A stretch of DNA of 47,377 nucleotides, from positions 1 to 47,377 of the forward strand of contig NZ_BJKP01000029.1 in NCBI RefSeq assembly GCF_008974145.1. The letters run 5' to 3'. Source of the stretch: Microcystis aeruginosa NIES-4325 (GTDB lineage Bacteria; Cyanobacteriota; Cyanobacteriia; Cyanobacteriales; Microcystaceae). Shown one piece after another: positions 1 through 9,738 of the stretch. The notes beneath the pieces are model-generated. The model made no database searches. It was not told where the DNA came from and saw only the letters and a list, made by a program, of their open reading frames with translations. A program made the translations under genes and the position numbers. The first letter of the stretch is position 1; each line of letters opens with the position of its first letter.

Positions 1-211
1 GGGAACCGGCTACAGGCTCGCGAATACCGTCGATGTCTACGGGAGGAGCGGCGATAAAGGCGATGATGAAGCAGGTGGTGGCGGTGAGCAGGGTGGGGAT
101 CATGATGACACCGAACCAGCCGACATAGAGACGGTTGTTGGTGCTGGTGATCCACTGGCAGAACTGCTCCCACAGGGAAGCGCTCTCGCGCTGTTGTAGA
201 GTGGTGGTCAT
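1..211 (-). CDS. psbA: Photosystem II D1 protein, N-terminal part (cut by window edge)
   Basis: Reading the minus strand from the ATG at 211 gives 70 residues beginning [20 protein letters not shown] and continuing with [20 protein letters not shown], which is the highly conserved N-terminus of D1 including the start of its first membrane helix. D1 binds the primary donor chlorophylls, pheophytin and the QB quinone of photosystem II in the thylakoid membrane. A full D1 is about 360 residues, so some 80% of the gene lies outside the window to the left. Cyanobacteria usually carry several psbA copies; which one this is cannot be decided from 70 residues. Nothing seen suggests a defect. Confidence 0.97.
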   Translation of the reverse strand, partial: MTTTLQQRESASLWEQFCQWITSTNNRLYVGWFGVIMIPTLLTATTCFIIAFIAAPPVDIDGIREPVAGS

Positions 212-268
212 TGGTTTATGATTCCTGTATGTATTTAGTTGTCAAGGTTCTTTGTTTGACATGAACTA

Positions 269-297
269 ATAGTATCGTTTTTTTATAGTTATGTAAA
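269..297 (-). promoter_or_regulatory. Likely sigma70-type promoter of psbA
   Basis: On the minus strand a TTTACA box (292-297) is followed after 17 bp by TACTAT (269-274), a good -35/-10 pair. It lies about 60 bp upstream of the psbA start codon, in an A/T-rich stretch. Assignment rests on consensus and spacing only. Confidence 0.6.
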
Positions 298-726
298 GGG
301 GTTTTAAGGAATGTTTTTTTATCAATGTCATAACTTTTACTTATATAGCTGATTGCCCTGTTGACATCCTCCCTGCCTTAAGACACTGTTCGTAAATGAA
401 CATCAAGCGGGAATCGGAGCCATCTTATATCATTTAGAAATTTTTCAAGCGATTCTTGCAGGCATTGACTGCGTTAAATAAACCCTATTGCTGAGTTGCA
501 GGGTAAAATAGAAGACATCTCCCTCTGAGATTGAGCAATGAACAGAAATACTATCGAACGGCAACCGATCCTTGCAGCAGTCAGCACTCTTGCTTCCGTT
601 GAGAGTGGTTCACCAGTCATAACCTTAAAATCAAATCAGAAGGGCAAATTATCAAGAATTGCTTGTTAACCCCCCTTTTATAACTGCTAACTGATAACGG
701 ATCACCAATAAGGAGGAGAATAAAAG
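298..726. other. Spacer with possible decayed transposon tail
   Basis: No convincing gene. A 43-codon plus-strand reading frame (538-669, MNRNTIERQPIL...) resembles the tail of a longer protein. Upstream, one frame over, the DNA reads TSPSEIEQ directly into it if one base is restored, so it may be the frameshifted C-terminal tail of a TnpB-like protein. The string TTGACATCCTCCCTGCC (361-377) resembles the end sequence that often flanks IS200/IS605-type elements in cyanobacteria. Both readings are inference and weak. A strong ribosome binding site (AGGAGGAG) at 709-716 belongs to the next gene. Confidence 0.3.
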
Positions 727-1656
727 TTGTTAGAAAATGCCAAGAAAATTACGGTTATAGGTGGGGGAATTTGGGGGCAAACTCTCGCTAATTTGGCTAG
801 ACGTAATCACTTAGCCGTTCGGGTTTGGTCGCGTCATAGCGGGGAAGATTTAGGGACTGTTATAGCAGATACTGAGGTAATTATTTCAGCAGTTTCGATT
901 AAAGGAGTTGCCCCAACAATCGAAAAATTACAACAATTACAATTAAATTCTCGCATAGTTATCGTCACCGCTACTAAAGGTTTAGATCCAATCACCACTC
1001 GTACCCCTTTTCACCTGTGGAATCAAGCGTTTCCTGATAATTCTCTTGTGGTTCTTTCTGGTCCCAATTTAGCTAAAGAAATTAATCAAGGTTTACCTGC
1101 GGCGACGGTGGTAGCAAGTTATACTCAAAAAGCAGCAATATTGTTACAAAAATTATTATCTGGGGAATCTTTTCGGGTTTATCTTAATAGCGATCCCTTG
1201 GGGACTGAGTTAGGTGGCACTCTCAAAAATGTCATGGCGATCGCTTCTGGGGTTTGTGACGGTTTACAGTTGGGTACTAATGCCAAATCTGCCCTGTTAA
1301 CTCGCGCTTTACCAGAAATAGTTCGGGTGGGAACTTGTCTAGGAGGTTGTCAAGAAACTTTCTTTGGTTTATCTGGTTTAGGGGATTTATTAGCCACCTG
1401 TAATAGTCCTTTATCTCGCAATTATCAAGTGGGTTATCAATTAGCTTTAGGTTTATCTTTGCCTGAAATTTTAGCTAAGTTAGAGGGAACTGCCGAGGGA
1501 ATAAACACCACAGAAGTTTTGATGAGAATTGCCCCCCCCAAAAATTTATATGTACCGATTACCTGTCAAGTTGATCGTCTTTTACGCAGGGAAATTTCTC
1601 CCCAAGTTGCCGTGGATGAATTAATGCGTCGGGATTTAAAAGCAGAATTTGATTAA
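727..1656 (+). CDS. gpsA: NAD(P)H-dependent glycerol-3-phosphate dehydrogenase
   Basis: Reduces dihydroxyacetone phosphate to sn-glycerol-3-phosphate, the backbone for membrane phospho- and glycolipids; cytosolic. The N-terminus has the Rossmann dinucleotide loop VIGGGIWG (residues about 10-17), then SGPNLAKEI and the catalytic-domain block GTLKNVMAIASGVCDGLQLG, with GLSGLGDLLAT further on, all hallmarks of GpsA. Length (309 aa) is at the short end of the family but complete. The start is TTG at 727, chosen because AGGAGGAG lies at ideal distance and no upstream ATG is in frame. It appears monocistronic: psbA is divergent upstream and repeat DNA follows. Confidence 0.95.
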   Translation: MLENAKKITVIGGGIWGQTLANLARRNHLAVRVWSRHSGEDLGTVIADTEVIISAVSIKGVAPTIEKLQQLQLNSRIVIVTATKGLDPITTRTPFHLWNQAFPDNSLVVLSGPNLAKEINQGLPAATVVASYTQKAAILLQKLLSGESFRVYLNSDPLGTELGGTLKNVMAIASGVCDGLQLGTNAKSALLTRALPEIVRVGTCLGGCQETFFGLSGLGDLLATCNSPLSRNYQVGYQLALGLSLPEILAKLEGTAEGINTTEVLMRIAPPKNLYVPITCQVDRLLRREISPQVAVDELMRRDLKAEFD

Positions 1657-2209
1657 GAGACAAGAGAAGGGAGATTTTTCAGTGATCAGTCAACACTGAT
1701 CAGTGGGGAGTGGGGTAGGGCTATTTCATTTAAATTAAGTAAAACTGATTTTGAGTCAATAGATTTGAATTAAGATTCTCAAGTTGATCTTTCTCTAACC
1801 CCAAGAGTTGGGCATAGTAATGAATCTTTAATATTTCTCAATAAATGTTGCAGGCTCTACCCCACAAAAGCGTTCTCTTTTAACATAAACAACATCAAGG
1901 GATTGCGGGGGGGGTTGGGGTTTTAGGGTTTTGGGTTTTTAGTTGCATTTACCCATTTCCCCAGAATAAGTCATGGTTTTTCTGAGTGTTTAACTTTATT
2001 TTATTTGCCTTTTGCCTCTTGCCTTTTGCCTCCCCTGATATGTAGCCTATACTCAACGGATTTAGTATTAGATGGCGGAGTTTTGATTTCTCCTCCTGAT
2101 TGCTTCGAGATATTTCCCCGAAAACTTGACAGGGAGGAGATAAAGCTTAACTAAATGTTACAATAAAAGCGGACTGCCTCACCGGCCTAGGACTGGAGAA
2201 AAATCAGCG
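1657..2209. other. Repeat-rich spacer with partial inverted-repeat element and G-rich tract
   Basis: No gene seen. Just after gpsA is a near-palindrome (CAGTGATCAGT/ACTGATCAGTG, about 1681-1705) without a T-tract. A GGGGTTTT/AGGGTTTT tract lies at about 1910-1945. A stretch ending in CTCAACGGATTTAGT (to 2066) matches closely the right half of the 103-bp element at 7153-7255, including its TTTTGCC/TCTTGCC heptads; the matching left end is not visible here, so this looks like a partial copy. The ABC-F promoter should lie in the last 150 bp. Confidence 0.6.
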
Positions 2210-3904
2210 ATGCTACGACTAGAGAGAATTAGTAAGATTTACCCGACGGGAGAAGTGTTAAAAGATGTCACTTGGGAAGTAAAAACTGGCGATCGCATCG
2301 GCTTGGTGGGAGTCAATGGGGCGGGAAAATCTACCCAACTAAAGATTATTATGGGGCAAGTGGAACCTACAGCTGGGGAGATCATCCGTCCTACCAGTCT
2401 CCATATCGGCTATCTTACCCAAGAATTTGAAGTGGATCCCCGTCGGACGGTACGGGAGGAATTTTGGACAGTGTTTCAAGAAGCGAATCAAGTCCACCAT
2501 CAACTAATAGAAATTCCCCAGCGCATGGAAAAAGCTGAGCCCGAAGAGTTAGATCGCTTAATTCATCAATTGGATCGCCTACAAAGACAATTTGAAGGGT
2601 TAGATGGTTACGGATTAGAAGCGCGCATCGAGAAAATTTTACCGGAAATGGGCTTTACTGTTGATGACGGCGATCGCTTGGTCAGTTCCTTTAGTGGTGG
2701 TTGGCAAATGCGGATGAGTTTAGGCAAAATTCTCCTACAAACTCCCGATATTTTACTCCTCGATGAACCGACTAACCATTTAGACTTAGAAACCATTGAA
2801 TGGTTAGAAAAATTCCTCAAGGATTTAACCACTCCCATGGTCATAGTTTCCCACGACCGAGAATTTCTTGATCGTCTCTGTACCAAAATTGTCGAAACTG
2901 AAAGGGGAGTTTCTACCACTTATTTAGGTAATTATTCTGCCTATCTAGAGCAAAAATACGAACAACAATCCTCTCAGTTAAGTGCCTACGAACGTCAACA
3001 AAAAGAACTAGAAAAACAGCAAGCTTTCGTGGATCGTTTCCGGGCCAGTGCCACCCGCAGTACCCAAGCAAAAAGCAGGGAAAAACAATTAGAAAAGGTG
3101 GAAAAAATTCAAGCACCAATTGCAGATGTGCGTACCTTAAAATTCCAGTTTCCTCCGGCAGTGCGTAGTGGTCGAGAAGTGGTAACTATTAAAAATCTTG
3201 TTCACATCTATGATAACAAAATTCTCTTTTTGGGAGCAAATCTGGAAATAGAAAGGGGCGATCGAGTGGCGTTTTTAGGACCAAATGGTGCGGGAAAATC
3301 GACGCTTTTACGTTTAATTGTTGGGTTAGAAAACCCCACAGAAGGCTCGATCGAAATCGGTAAACATAACGTTATTCCTAGTTATTTTGAGCAGAACCAA
3401 GCGGAAGCTTTAGACCTAACTAAAACCGTTTTAGATACCATTCATGATGAAGTTCCCGATTGGAAAGATGTGGAAGTTCGTAGTCTGTTAGGGCGATTTT
3501 TATTCAGTGGGGAAACGGTATTAAAAAAAGTAGAATCCTTGAGTGGTGGAGAAAAAGCGCGTCTTGCTTTAGCTAAAATGTTACTTGCTCCCGCTAACTT
3601 ATTAATTCTCGATGAACCTACTAATCACCTCGATATTCCCGCCAAGGAAATGTTAGAATCGGCTTTAAAAGTTTATGAAGGCACGGTTTTAATTGTTTCC
3701 CATGATCGTTATTTTATCTCCCAGGTAGCTAACAAAATTGTCGAGATTCGGGATGGCGAATTAATTGCCTACGCGGGAGATTATCACTATTATCTAGAAA
3801 AACTAGACGAAGAAAAACAAAAAGCCGAACAAAAACGCATTGCAGAGGAAAAAGCGGCCAAAGCTGCTGCTAAACGGGCTAAACAAAAGGCCAAAAAAGG
3901 TTAG
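2210..3904 (+). CDS. ABC-F family ATPase (ribosome-associated translation factor type)
   Basis: Two ABC nucleotide-binding domains in one chain and no membrane segments, the layout of the ABC-F group, whose characterised members act on the ribosome rather than in transport. Domain 1: Walker A GVNGAGKST (residues 34-42), signature SFSGGWQMR, Walker B LLLDEPTNHLD. Between the domains is a long charged helical linker rich in K/E/Q (about 235-300), the expected ABC-F interdomain linker. Domain 2: GPNGAGKST, SLSGGEKAR, LLILDEPTNHLD. The C-terminus is a lysine/alanine-rich tail. At 564 aa it fits the Uup/EttA-like range; the subfamily (EttA, Uup, YbiT, YheS) cannot be fixed by eye. Start ATG with GGAG about 12 nt upstream. 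Confidence 0.92.
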   Translation: MLRLERISKIYPTGEVLKDVTWEVKTGDRIGLVGVNGAGKSTQLKIIMGQVEPTAGEIIRPTSLHIGYLTQEFEVDPRRTVREEFWTVFQEANQVHHQLIEIPQRMEKAEPEELDRLIHQLDRLQRQFEGLDGYGLEARIEKILPEMGFTVDDGDRLVSSFSGGWQMRMSLGKILLQTPDILLLDEPTNHLDLETIEWLEKFLKDLTTPMVIVSHDREFLDRLCTKIVETERGVSTTYLGNYSAYLEQKYEQQSSQLSAYERQQKELEKQQAFVDRFRASATRSTQAKSREKQLEKVEKIQAPIADVRTLKFQFPPAVRSGREVVTIKNLVHIYDNKILFLGANLEIERGDRVAFLGPNGAGKSTLLRLIVGLENPTEGSIEIGKHNVIPSYFEQNQAEALDLTKTVLDTIHDEVPDWKDVEVRSLLGRFLFSGETVLKKVESLSGGEKARLALAKMLLAPANLLILDEPTNHLDIPAKEMLESALKVYEGTVLIVSHDRYFISQVANKIVEIRDGELIAYAGDYHYYLEKLDEEKQKAEQKRIAEEKAAKAAAKRAKQKAKKG

Positions 3905-3953
3905 AATATAAAGTACCACCCTATCCACGATTATCTATTCATTAATTAATCTT

Positions 3954-4409
3954 ATGGCATCTATAAAAGTAGGCGATCGAGTTCCCAATTTTTCCCTCCC
4001 TTCCCAAACAGGGGCAACGATTAATATCGGCGATTTAATCGGTAAAAAATCCCTAGTAATTTATTTCTATCCCAAAGATGATACTCCCGGTTGTACCGCA
4101 GAATCCTGCGCTTTCCGCGATAGTTACGAAGTGTTTACCGATGCGGGTGCGGAAGTTATTGGGATTAGTGGCGATAGTTCCCAATCTCATCAACAATTTG
4201 CCCAAAAATATAATCTTCCCTTCACCCTTTTAAGTGATACCGATAACCGAGTGCGGAAATTATTCGGTGTTCCCTCTACCTTATTCGTTCTCCCTGGACG
4301 AGTTACCTATATCATTGATAAGGAGGGAATCGTCAGACATATTTTTGACTCTATGTTAGATTTTAAGGCTCACGTTACCGAATCTTTGAACACAATTAAA
4401 TCTTTTTAG
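3954..4409 (+). CDS. Thiol peroxidase, PrxQ/BCP-type peroxiredoxin
   Basis: Reduces hydrogen peroxide and organic hydroperoxides with electrons from thioredoxin. The block PKDDTPGCTAESCAFRD shows the peroxidatic Cys47 and a resolving Cys52 five residues later, the pattern that defines the PrxQ/BCP class with an intramolecular disulfide. The N-terminus (VGDRVPNFSLPSQTG) is the usual AhpC/TSA start. Length 151 aa is normal. It follows the ABC-F gene by 49 bp on the same strand and could be co-transcribed. No signal peptide, so cytosolic. Confidence 0.93.
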   Translation: MASIKVGDRVPNFSLPSQTGATINIGDLIGKKSLVIYFYPKDDTPGCTAESCAFRDSYEVFTDAGAEVIGISGDSSQSHQQFAQKYNLPFTLLSDTDNRVRKLFGVPSTLFVLPGRVTYIIDKEGIVRHIFDSMLDFKAHVTESLNTIKSF

Positions 4410-4577
4410 GTTGACGAGAATGGCTCAGTCCACCACAATAAAAGAAATTGCCACCCTCAGCTTGGAAAGCTGGTCAGCTTTTACAACTATGTCGCCAGAA
4501 TCTTGATAATAATCAATGGGAGAGAGTGACCAATAGGAGAGGCAGCCATCTCGATCGCTGATAATCAGGATTATTTC

Positions 4578-6485
4578 CTAACTTTTAACTGCCGACATCT
4601 GCCGCATTTCTAAATACACTAATAAAGCGTTAATATCGGCGGGATTGACTCCGCCAATTCTCGAAGCTTGGCCGATGGTAGCGGGTTTAATTTTTGTTAA
4701 TTTTTCCCGCGATTCCATTGACAAAGTTTCGATTTTCATGTAGTCAATATCGGGAGATAAATGACGGTTACTGTGGCGACTAATTTGGTCGATTTGATTT
4801 TGTTGTCGCTTCAAATAACCGGAATATTTAATCTCAATTTCTACCCCTTCTCTTTCGGCTAAATTTAAATCGGGATTACCCAAACCATAGCGATCGAGAT
4901 CGAGATAATGGAAGCTAGGACGACGCAGTAAATCAGCTAAAGAGAGAGAACCTTTGATTTTTTGTTCTGTATCCTTAACGATGGTAATTGCCACCTGATC
5001 CCGTTCTTTAATTCTCGTTTCGTGTAGGCGTTCTTTTTCAGCGATAATATTAACCTGTTTAGTTTGGAATAATTGCCAACGCCGGTCATCAATTAAACCA
5101 ATTTCTCGCCCTAAAGGTGTTAATCTTTGATCGGCATTATCCGATCGCAATACTAATCGATATTCAGAACGACTGGTTAACATTCGATAGGGTTCCCGCA
5201 GATCCTTAGTACACAAATCATCGACCAAAGTTCCCAGATAACTTTCCTCCCGGGGAAAAACAATTAACTCTTTTCCTAAAGCAAACCGCGCCGCATTAAT
5301 CCCCGCCACCAGTCCTTGGGCTGCCGCTTCTTCATAACCGGTTGTCCCGTTAATTTGTCCCGCACAAAATAACCCCTCAATTTTCTTCGTCATCAGGGTT
5401 GGATAACACTGAGTTGCTGGTAAATAATCGTATTCCACTGCATAGGCAGCCCGCAACATCACACAGTTTTCTAAACCGGGTAAAGTCCGCAGCATTGCTA
5501 ATTGAACATTTTCCGGCAGTCCGGTTGAAAAGCCTTGGATATAAAGTTCGGGAATATCGCGCCCTTCCGGTTCAATAAAAATTTGATGACTTTCTTTATC
5601 GGCAAAACGGACGATTTTATCCTCAATACTAGGACAATAACGCGGCCCTTTAGAGTCAATAAAACCGCCATAAATGGGGGATAAATGTAAATTATCTCTG
5701 ATTAATTGATGAGTTGCCGCCGTGGTGCGGGTGAGATGACAGTTCATTTGTTCTCGTTTGATCCACACCTCCGGATCAAAACTAAACCAACGTACCTCGT
5801 CATCGGGCGGTTGCGGTTCCATGCGGGAGTAATCCACCGAACGCTTATCCACACGGGCAGGAGTGCCAGTTTTTAGGCGATCGGTCTCGAATCCGAGACG
5901 ATTTAGGGTTTCTGTTAACCCCACCGCCGCAAATTCGCCCGCGCGTCCGGCGGCCATAGACTTGCCGCCGATCCAGATTTTGCCGCCTAAAAAAGTGCCA
6001 GTGGTTAAAATGACGGCTTTAGCGGCGAAACAAGTGCCGAAATAGGTTTCTACCCCTAAAACTTGCTCATTTGCCCCTAAAATCAGGTCTGTGGCCATGC
6101 CTTCCCGAATAACCAGATTTGCCTGGGTTTCGACGATACCTTTCATCACCGCCGCGTATTCCCGTTTATCGGTTTGGGCGCGTAGGGCCCAGACTGCCGG
6201 TCCGCGAGAGGCATTAAGAACGCGTTTTTGCAGATAGGTGCGGTCGGCCATTTTGCCAATTTCGCCGCCTAAAGCGTCCACTTCGTGGGTTAATTGGGAT
6301 TTAGCCGGACCACCGACGGCGGGGTTACAGGGTTGCCAAGCGATTTTATCGAGATTAAGGGTGAGGAGAAGGGTACGACAACCGAGACGGGCGCAAGCTA
6401 GGGCCGCTTCACAGCCGGAATGGCCCGCCCCGACGACGATGACATCAAATTCATCTTGAAAGTCTGCGGCTGAGGAGAAAGTCAT
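4578..6485 (-). CDS. mnmG: tRNA U34 carboxymethylaminomethyl-modifying enzyme MnmG (GidA)
   Basis: With MnmE it installs the carboxymethylaminomethyl group on the wobble uridine of several tRNAs. The FAD-binding loop [14 protein letters not shown] (about residues 17-30), the [12 protein letters not shown] block and the TGTFLGG motif are diagnostic of MnmG, and the C-terminal part ([20 protein letters not shown] and the helical tail with [16 protein letters not shown]) is intact. Length 635 aa is typical. The 168 bp between its stop and the prxQ gene hold no clear gene, only a short minus-strand open stretch (DRDGCLSYWSLSPIDYY...) that I do not recognise. Confidence 0.97.
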   Translation of the reverse strand: MTFSSAADFQDEFDVIVVGAGHSGCEAALACARLGCRTLLLTLNLDKIAWQPCNPAVGGPAKSQLTHEVDALGGEIGKMADRTYLQKRVLNASRGPAVWALRAQTDKREYAAVMKGIVETQANLVIREGMATDLILGANEQVLGVETYFGTCFAAKAVILTTGTFLGGKIWIGGKSMAAGRAGEFAAVGLTETLNRLGFETDRLKTGTPARVDKRSVDYSRMEPQPPDDEVRWFSFDPEVWIKREQMNCHLTRTTAATHQLIRDNLHLSPIYGGFIDSKGPRYCPSIEDKIVRFADKESHQIFIEPEGRDIPELYIQGFSTGLPENVQLAMLRTLPGLENCVMLRAAYAVEYDYLPATQCYPTLMTKKIEGLFCAGQINGTTGYEEAAAQGLVAGINAARFALGKELIVFPREESYLGTLVDDLCTKDLREPYRMLTSRSEYRLVLRSDNADQRLTPLGREIGLIDDRRWQLFQTKQVNIIAEKERLHETRIKERDQVAITIVKDTEQKIKGSLSLADLLRRPSFHYLDLDRYGLGNPDLNLAEREGVEIEIKYSGYLKRQQNQIDQISRHSNRHLSPDIDYMKIETLSMESREKLTKIKPATIGQASRIGGVNPADINALLVYLEMRQMSAVKS

Positions 6486-6758
6486 ACTTGATCGAGGGGA
6501 AAATTAATTAATCAGGCTAATATTCTAGCAATTTTTCTGAGTTTTCCCTCAAATACAATACAATAATACTAACTAAAATCATTGACTACCACCAAAGCGA
6601 TTGCGTAAATCTAAAAACAATCTATATAATTCCTATTTAACCTTGCCTTTTCAGGGCATTGCCGGCTAATTATAGCGTTTCCTGTTCGCAAGAGGTACAT
6701 TATCAATGTTGAAAAGCTTAATTATCAACGGTTTAATTGTGTCACACAGGTATGAGAA

Positions 6759-7177
6759 ATGCTATATATTGGGTTAGCTATCGATAGAACTACGCAAGAA
6801 GTAATTGGTTGTTATTTAGGAGATAGAAGCTGTGAATCATCTAAAAAGCTCTGAAAAAGTCTTCCGGGAGTTTATCGACAATATGCTGTTACTTACACAG
6901 ATTTTTGGAAGTCATATAAGACAGTAATTCCTCGTAAATGTCATCGGGCAGTAGGTAAAAAAACTGGTCAAACTAATCATATTGAAAGATTAAATAATAC
7001 CTTTCGACAAAGGATTTCTCGGCTGGTGAGAGAGAGTCTATCTTTCTCTAAAAAAATGGAGAATCACGTTTGGGAACCCTTTGGTATTTTATCCATGACT
7101 ACAATGCACAGCAAAGCAAAGGATTAAGTCGCCATCACTACCACCGAATCACACTAAATCCGGTTATTAAAAACTGA
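6759..7177 (+). pseudogene. IS1-family transposase remnant (InsB-like part)
   Basis: The frame from the ATG at 6759 reads LAIDRTTQEVIGCYLGDRS, then after a TGA where Trp is expected, KSLPGVYRQYAVTYTDFWKS, HRAVGKKTGQTNHIERLNNT and RQRISRLVRESLSFSKKMEN. These are the conserved DDE-domain blocks of IS1 transposases. Around 7070 a small frameshift moves the reading to GTLWYFIHDYNAQQ. So there is at least one in-frame stop and one frameshift, and the N-terminal half is missing. The last codons run into the inverted-repeat element that starts at 7153. Non-functional mobile debris between mnmG and sdhA; the 273 bp before it show nothing else. Confidence 0.8.
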
Positions 7178-7255
7178 TTATCTATTTCCTCTTTTGCATT
7201 TTGCCTCTTGCCTTTTGCCTCTCCTCATAACTAGCCTGTACTCAACGGATTTAGT
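7153..7255. mobile_element. 103-bp inverted-repeat element (MITE-like) with 5-bp target duplication
   Basis: The ends are ACTAAATCCG and CGGATTTAGT, a perfect 10-bp inverted repeat. The element is flanked on both sides by ATCAC (7148-7152 and 7256-7260), a perfect 5-bp direct repeat as expected for a target-site duplication. The interior carries TTTTGCC/TCTTGCC heptads. It sits at the join between the IS1 and IS110 remnants and has relatives at 31772-31906 and, partially, around 1990-2066. Confidence 0.7.
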
Positions 7256-7260
7256 ATCAC

Positions 7261-7318
7261 CACCTACGGTTTTTTTATGCACATCTAGACCGGCACAATG
7301 TTGGTTGGCTACTGGCAT
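7261..7318 (-). pseudogene. IS110-family transposase, N-terminal 19 codons only
   Basis: From the ATG at 7318 (minus strand, preceded by AGGAAGG) the frame reads MPVANQHCAGLDVHKKTV. GLDVHKK is the signature N-terminus of IS110/IS1111-family DEDD transposases, and its Asp is the first catalytic acid. The coding region stops abruptly at the target duplication of the neighbouring 103-bp element; the rest of the transposase (normally 300-400 aa) is absent. Confidence 0.7.
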
Positions 7319-7590
7319 AGCTTTTCCTTCCTACTCTGAGTGAGTTGGGCTAATACATGGATACCTAAACCGGTAGATTCTGACTTGCGTGCTTACCTTG
7401 ACCTTGGTTAAGGGGTGGTAGCGACAATGGGCGATGCCTCTGGGTATCCTGGTTCGACTGACTTTCAGGCTAGAAAGCGCTATTGAGGGAACAACCTTTT
7501 TGTCTTAGCCTTAATTGGAGGCTATCATATTTTCATGCTTGGCGGTGCCAACTTTGGCATCGGGACTGCCTTCTGAAATATAAAGTCTCG
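7319..7590 (-). mobile_element. Orphan IS110 left-end non-coding region (possible bridge-RNA region)
   Basis: IS110 elements carry a long non-coding stretch upstream of the transposase, from which the guide (bridge) RNA is made on the same strand. Here about 250 non-coding bases lie upstream of the IS110 start codon, running toward sdhA. They contain several short inverted repeats: TGCCAA/TTGGCA (7546-7559), CTTTC/GAAAG and CCTT/AAGG. The outer boundary is not visible; 7590 is a rough guess just before the sdhA leader. That it is IS110 left-end DNA is inferred from position, not from sequence matching. Confidence 0.45.
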
Positions 7591-7659
7591 ATTACAAAAA
7601 CTCACTTGCGAGCAATTCTAACCCCACCATAGAAACAGAAGCCCGTAGAAAAATCAGCC

Positions 7660-9387
7660 ATGAAAGAACACGATGTCGTTATAGTGGGCGGTGGGTTAGC
7701 AGGATGCCGCGCCGCCTTAGAAATCAAACGCCTCAACCCGACTATCGATGTTGCTGTCGTTGCCAAAACCCACCCGATTCGTTCCCACTCCGTCGCTGCC
7801 CAGGGGGGTATCGCCGCCGCCCTGCAAAACGTTGACCCCAACGATAATCCCAAGGCCCACGCCTACGATACTGTCAAAGGGTCCGATTTTCTGGCTGACC
7901 AGGATGCGGTGGATATCCTCACCCAAGAAGCCCCCGAAGTTATCATCGAATTGGAACATCTAGGCGTTTTATTCTCCCGTCTCGAAGATGGACGCATTGC
8001 CCAAAGAGCCTTTGGCGGTCACAGCCATAACCGGGCCTGTTACGCCGCCGATAAAACCGGTCACGCCATGCTGCACGAATTAGTCAGCAATTTACACCGT
8101 AATCAGGTAAAAATCTACGATGAATGGTACGTTTTACGCCTTATCCTCGAAGAAGGTACAGCTAAAGGGGTAGTAATGTACCAAATCGCTACCGGACAGT
8201 TAGAAATCCTCCGGGCAAAAGCAATTATGTTCGGTACGGGGGGCTATGGTCGCGTTTATAACACCACCTCCAACGATTTCGCCTGTACAGGAGACGGTTT
8301 AGCTTTATCGGCAAAAGCGGGTATTCCTCTAGAAGACATGGAATTTGTCCAATTTCACCCCACTGGACTCTACCCAGTCGGTGTTTTAATCTCGGAAGCA
8401 GTCCGGGGTGAAGGTGCTTATTTAATCAATAGCGAAGGTCGTCGTTTTATGGAAGACTACGCCCCCTCGCGCATGGAATTGGCACCCCGGGACATCACTT
8501 CCAGGGCTATTACCCTAGAAATTCGCGCCGGCCGGGGGGTAAATCTGGACGGTAGCGCCGGGGGTCCCTTTGTCTATCTGGATTTACGCCATTTAGGTCG
8601 GGAAAAAATTATGAGTCGGATTCCTTTCTGCTGGGAGGAGGCCCACCGTCTCGTCGGTGTCGATGCCGTTGATGAACCGATGCCTGTCCGTCCTACAGTT
8701 CACTATTGTATGGGCGGCATTCCCGTTAATACCGATGGTCGCGTTCGCTTAAGTGCCGATACCCTCAGCGAGGGATTTTTCTCCGCCGGGGAATGTTCCT
8801 GTGTCTCCGTTCACGGGGCCAATCGTTTGGGCAGTAATTCCCTGTTAGAATGTGTGGTCTATGGGAGAAGAACTGGCAAATCGATCGCTAAATACGTCGA
8901 AAAACGCGCTTTTCCCGTCTTTAATCCCGATATTTACCTTCAGGATGCTAAAGAGGAAATCACCGCTTTATTGACCAAAAAAGGCACGATTCGCATCGGT
9001 CAACTACGTCAGCAATTCCAAGACTGTATGACCCAACATTGCGGCGTTTTTCGCACCGAAGCGACCATGCGCGAGGGAATTAAACAAATCGGTGAGTTAA
9101 AGCGTCAATACGAGCAGATTTACCTCGATGATAGGGGGGATTGCTGGAATACGGAACTAATAGAGGCCTGGGAATTACAAAGTCTCATGGTGGTGGGGGA
9201 AATTATCCTCACCTCTGCCCTCAATCGTCAAGAAAGCCGAGGGGCCCACTCCCGCGAGGATTTTCCCCAACGGGATGACCAAAATTTCCTTCAGCATACC
9301 CTCGCCTATTATTCCCCCTCCGGCATCGATATCGACTATATGCCCGTGGTGATTCAGGATTTCACCCCCGTGGAACGTAAGTATTAA
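7660..9387 (+). CDS. sdhA: Succinate dehydrogenase/fumarate reductase flavoprotein subunit
   Basis: Oxidises succinate to fumarate and passes electrons to the iron-sulfur subunit and the quinone pool; in cyanobacteria this feeds thylakoid plastoquinone. The FAD loop [16 protein letters not shown] (residues about 6-20), the flavin-attachment region HSVAAQGG (His43), [28 protein letters not shown] (active-site Arg) and [10 protein letters not shown] all appear in order. At 575 aa it has the C-terminal helical domain of SdhA. L-aspartate oxidase (NadB) shares the fold, but the length and C-terminal region fit SdhA better. No sdhB or membrane anchor is adjacent, as is common in cyanobacteria. Confidence 0.93.
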   Translation: MKEHDVVIVGGGLAGCRAALEIKRLNPTIDVAVVAKTHPIRSHSVAAQGGIAAALQNVDPNDNPKAHAYDTVKGSDFLADQDAVDILTQEAPEVIIELEHLGVLFSRLEDGRIAQRAFGGHSHNRACYAADKTGHAMLHELVSNLHRNQVKIYDEWYVLRLILEEGTAKGVVMYQIATGQLEILRAKAIMFGTGGYGRVYNTTSNDFACTGDGLALSAKAGIPLEDMEFVQFHPTGLYPVGVLISEAVRGEGAYLINSEGRRFMEDYAPSRMELAPRDITSRAITLEIRAGRGVNLDGSAGGPFVYLDLRHLGREKIMSRIPFCWEEAHRLVGVDAVDEPMPVRPTVHYCMGGIPVNTDGRVRLSADTLSEGFFSAGECSCVSVHGANRLGSNSLLECVVYGRRTGKSIAKYVEKRAFPVFNPDIYLQDAKEEITALLTKKGTIRIGQLRQQFQDCMTQHCGVFRTEATMREGIKQIGELKRQYEQIYLDDRGDCWNTELIEAWELQSLMVVGEIILTSALNRQESRGAHSREDFPQRDDQNFLQHTLAYYSPSGIDIDYMPVVIQDFTPVERKY

Positions 9388-9470
9388 CCTCTGGTCGGAC
9401 GGTAAATGTAAAGGAATATTACAAACTCCTTGGCATTTACCGAAATTTAGTTCTATACTAGATAAAGCAA

Positions 9471-9544
<74 letters not shown>

Positions 9545-9738
9545 TTAACCTGAAATAGTCCTAATACTGAAAGCCTAGCTTTTAATTCTGGGCTGGTTTT
9601 TACTGCTACTATGACCAGAAATTTGGCTAGAAACCTTTAGCGTAAGAAATTCAAAGAATGCTAGAGGAATTCTGGGGTTAGAAGGATATTATCTTGGCAT
9701 TTTGTCTGCTAATTCAGCATAAAGAGTAACCAAGAGCC

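Noticed and set aside
1681-1705. gpsA transcription terminator
   Set aside because: The near-palindrome has no T-run and resembles dispersed CAGTGATCAGT repeats.
4410-4577. Short minus-strand reading frame between prxQ and mnmG
   Set aside because: About 45 codons, no start codon with a ribosome binding site and no family match; possibly a relic but not supportable.
5863-6459. Plus-strand frames inside mnmG
   Set aside because: Shadows of a strongly conserved gene on the other strand.
7660-9387. L-aspartate oxidase (NadB) instead of SdhA
   Set aside because: Length, the C-terminal domain and flavin-attachment region fit SdhA better; a tree would settle it.
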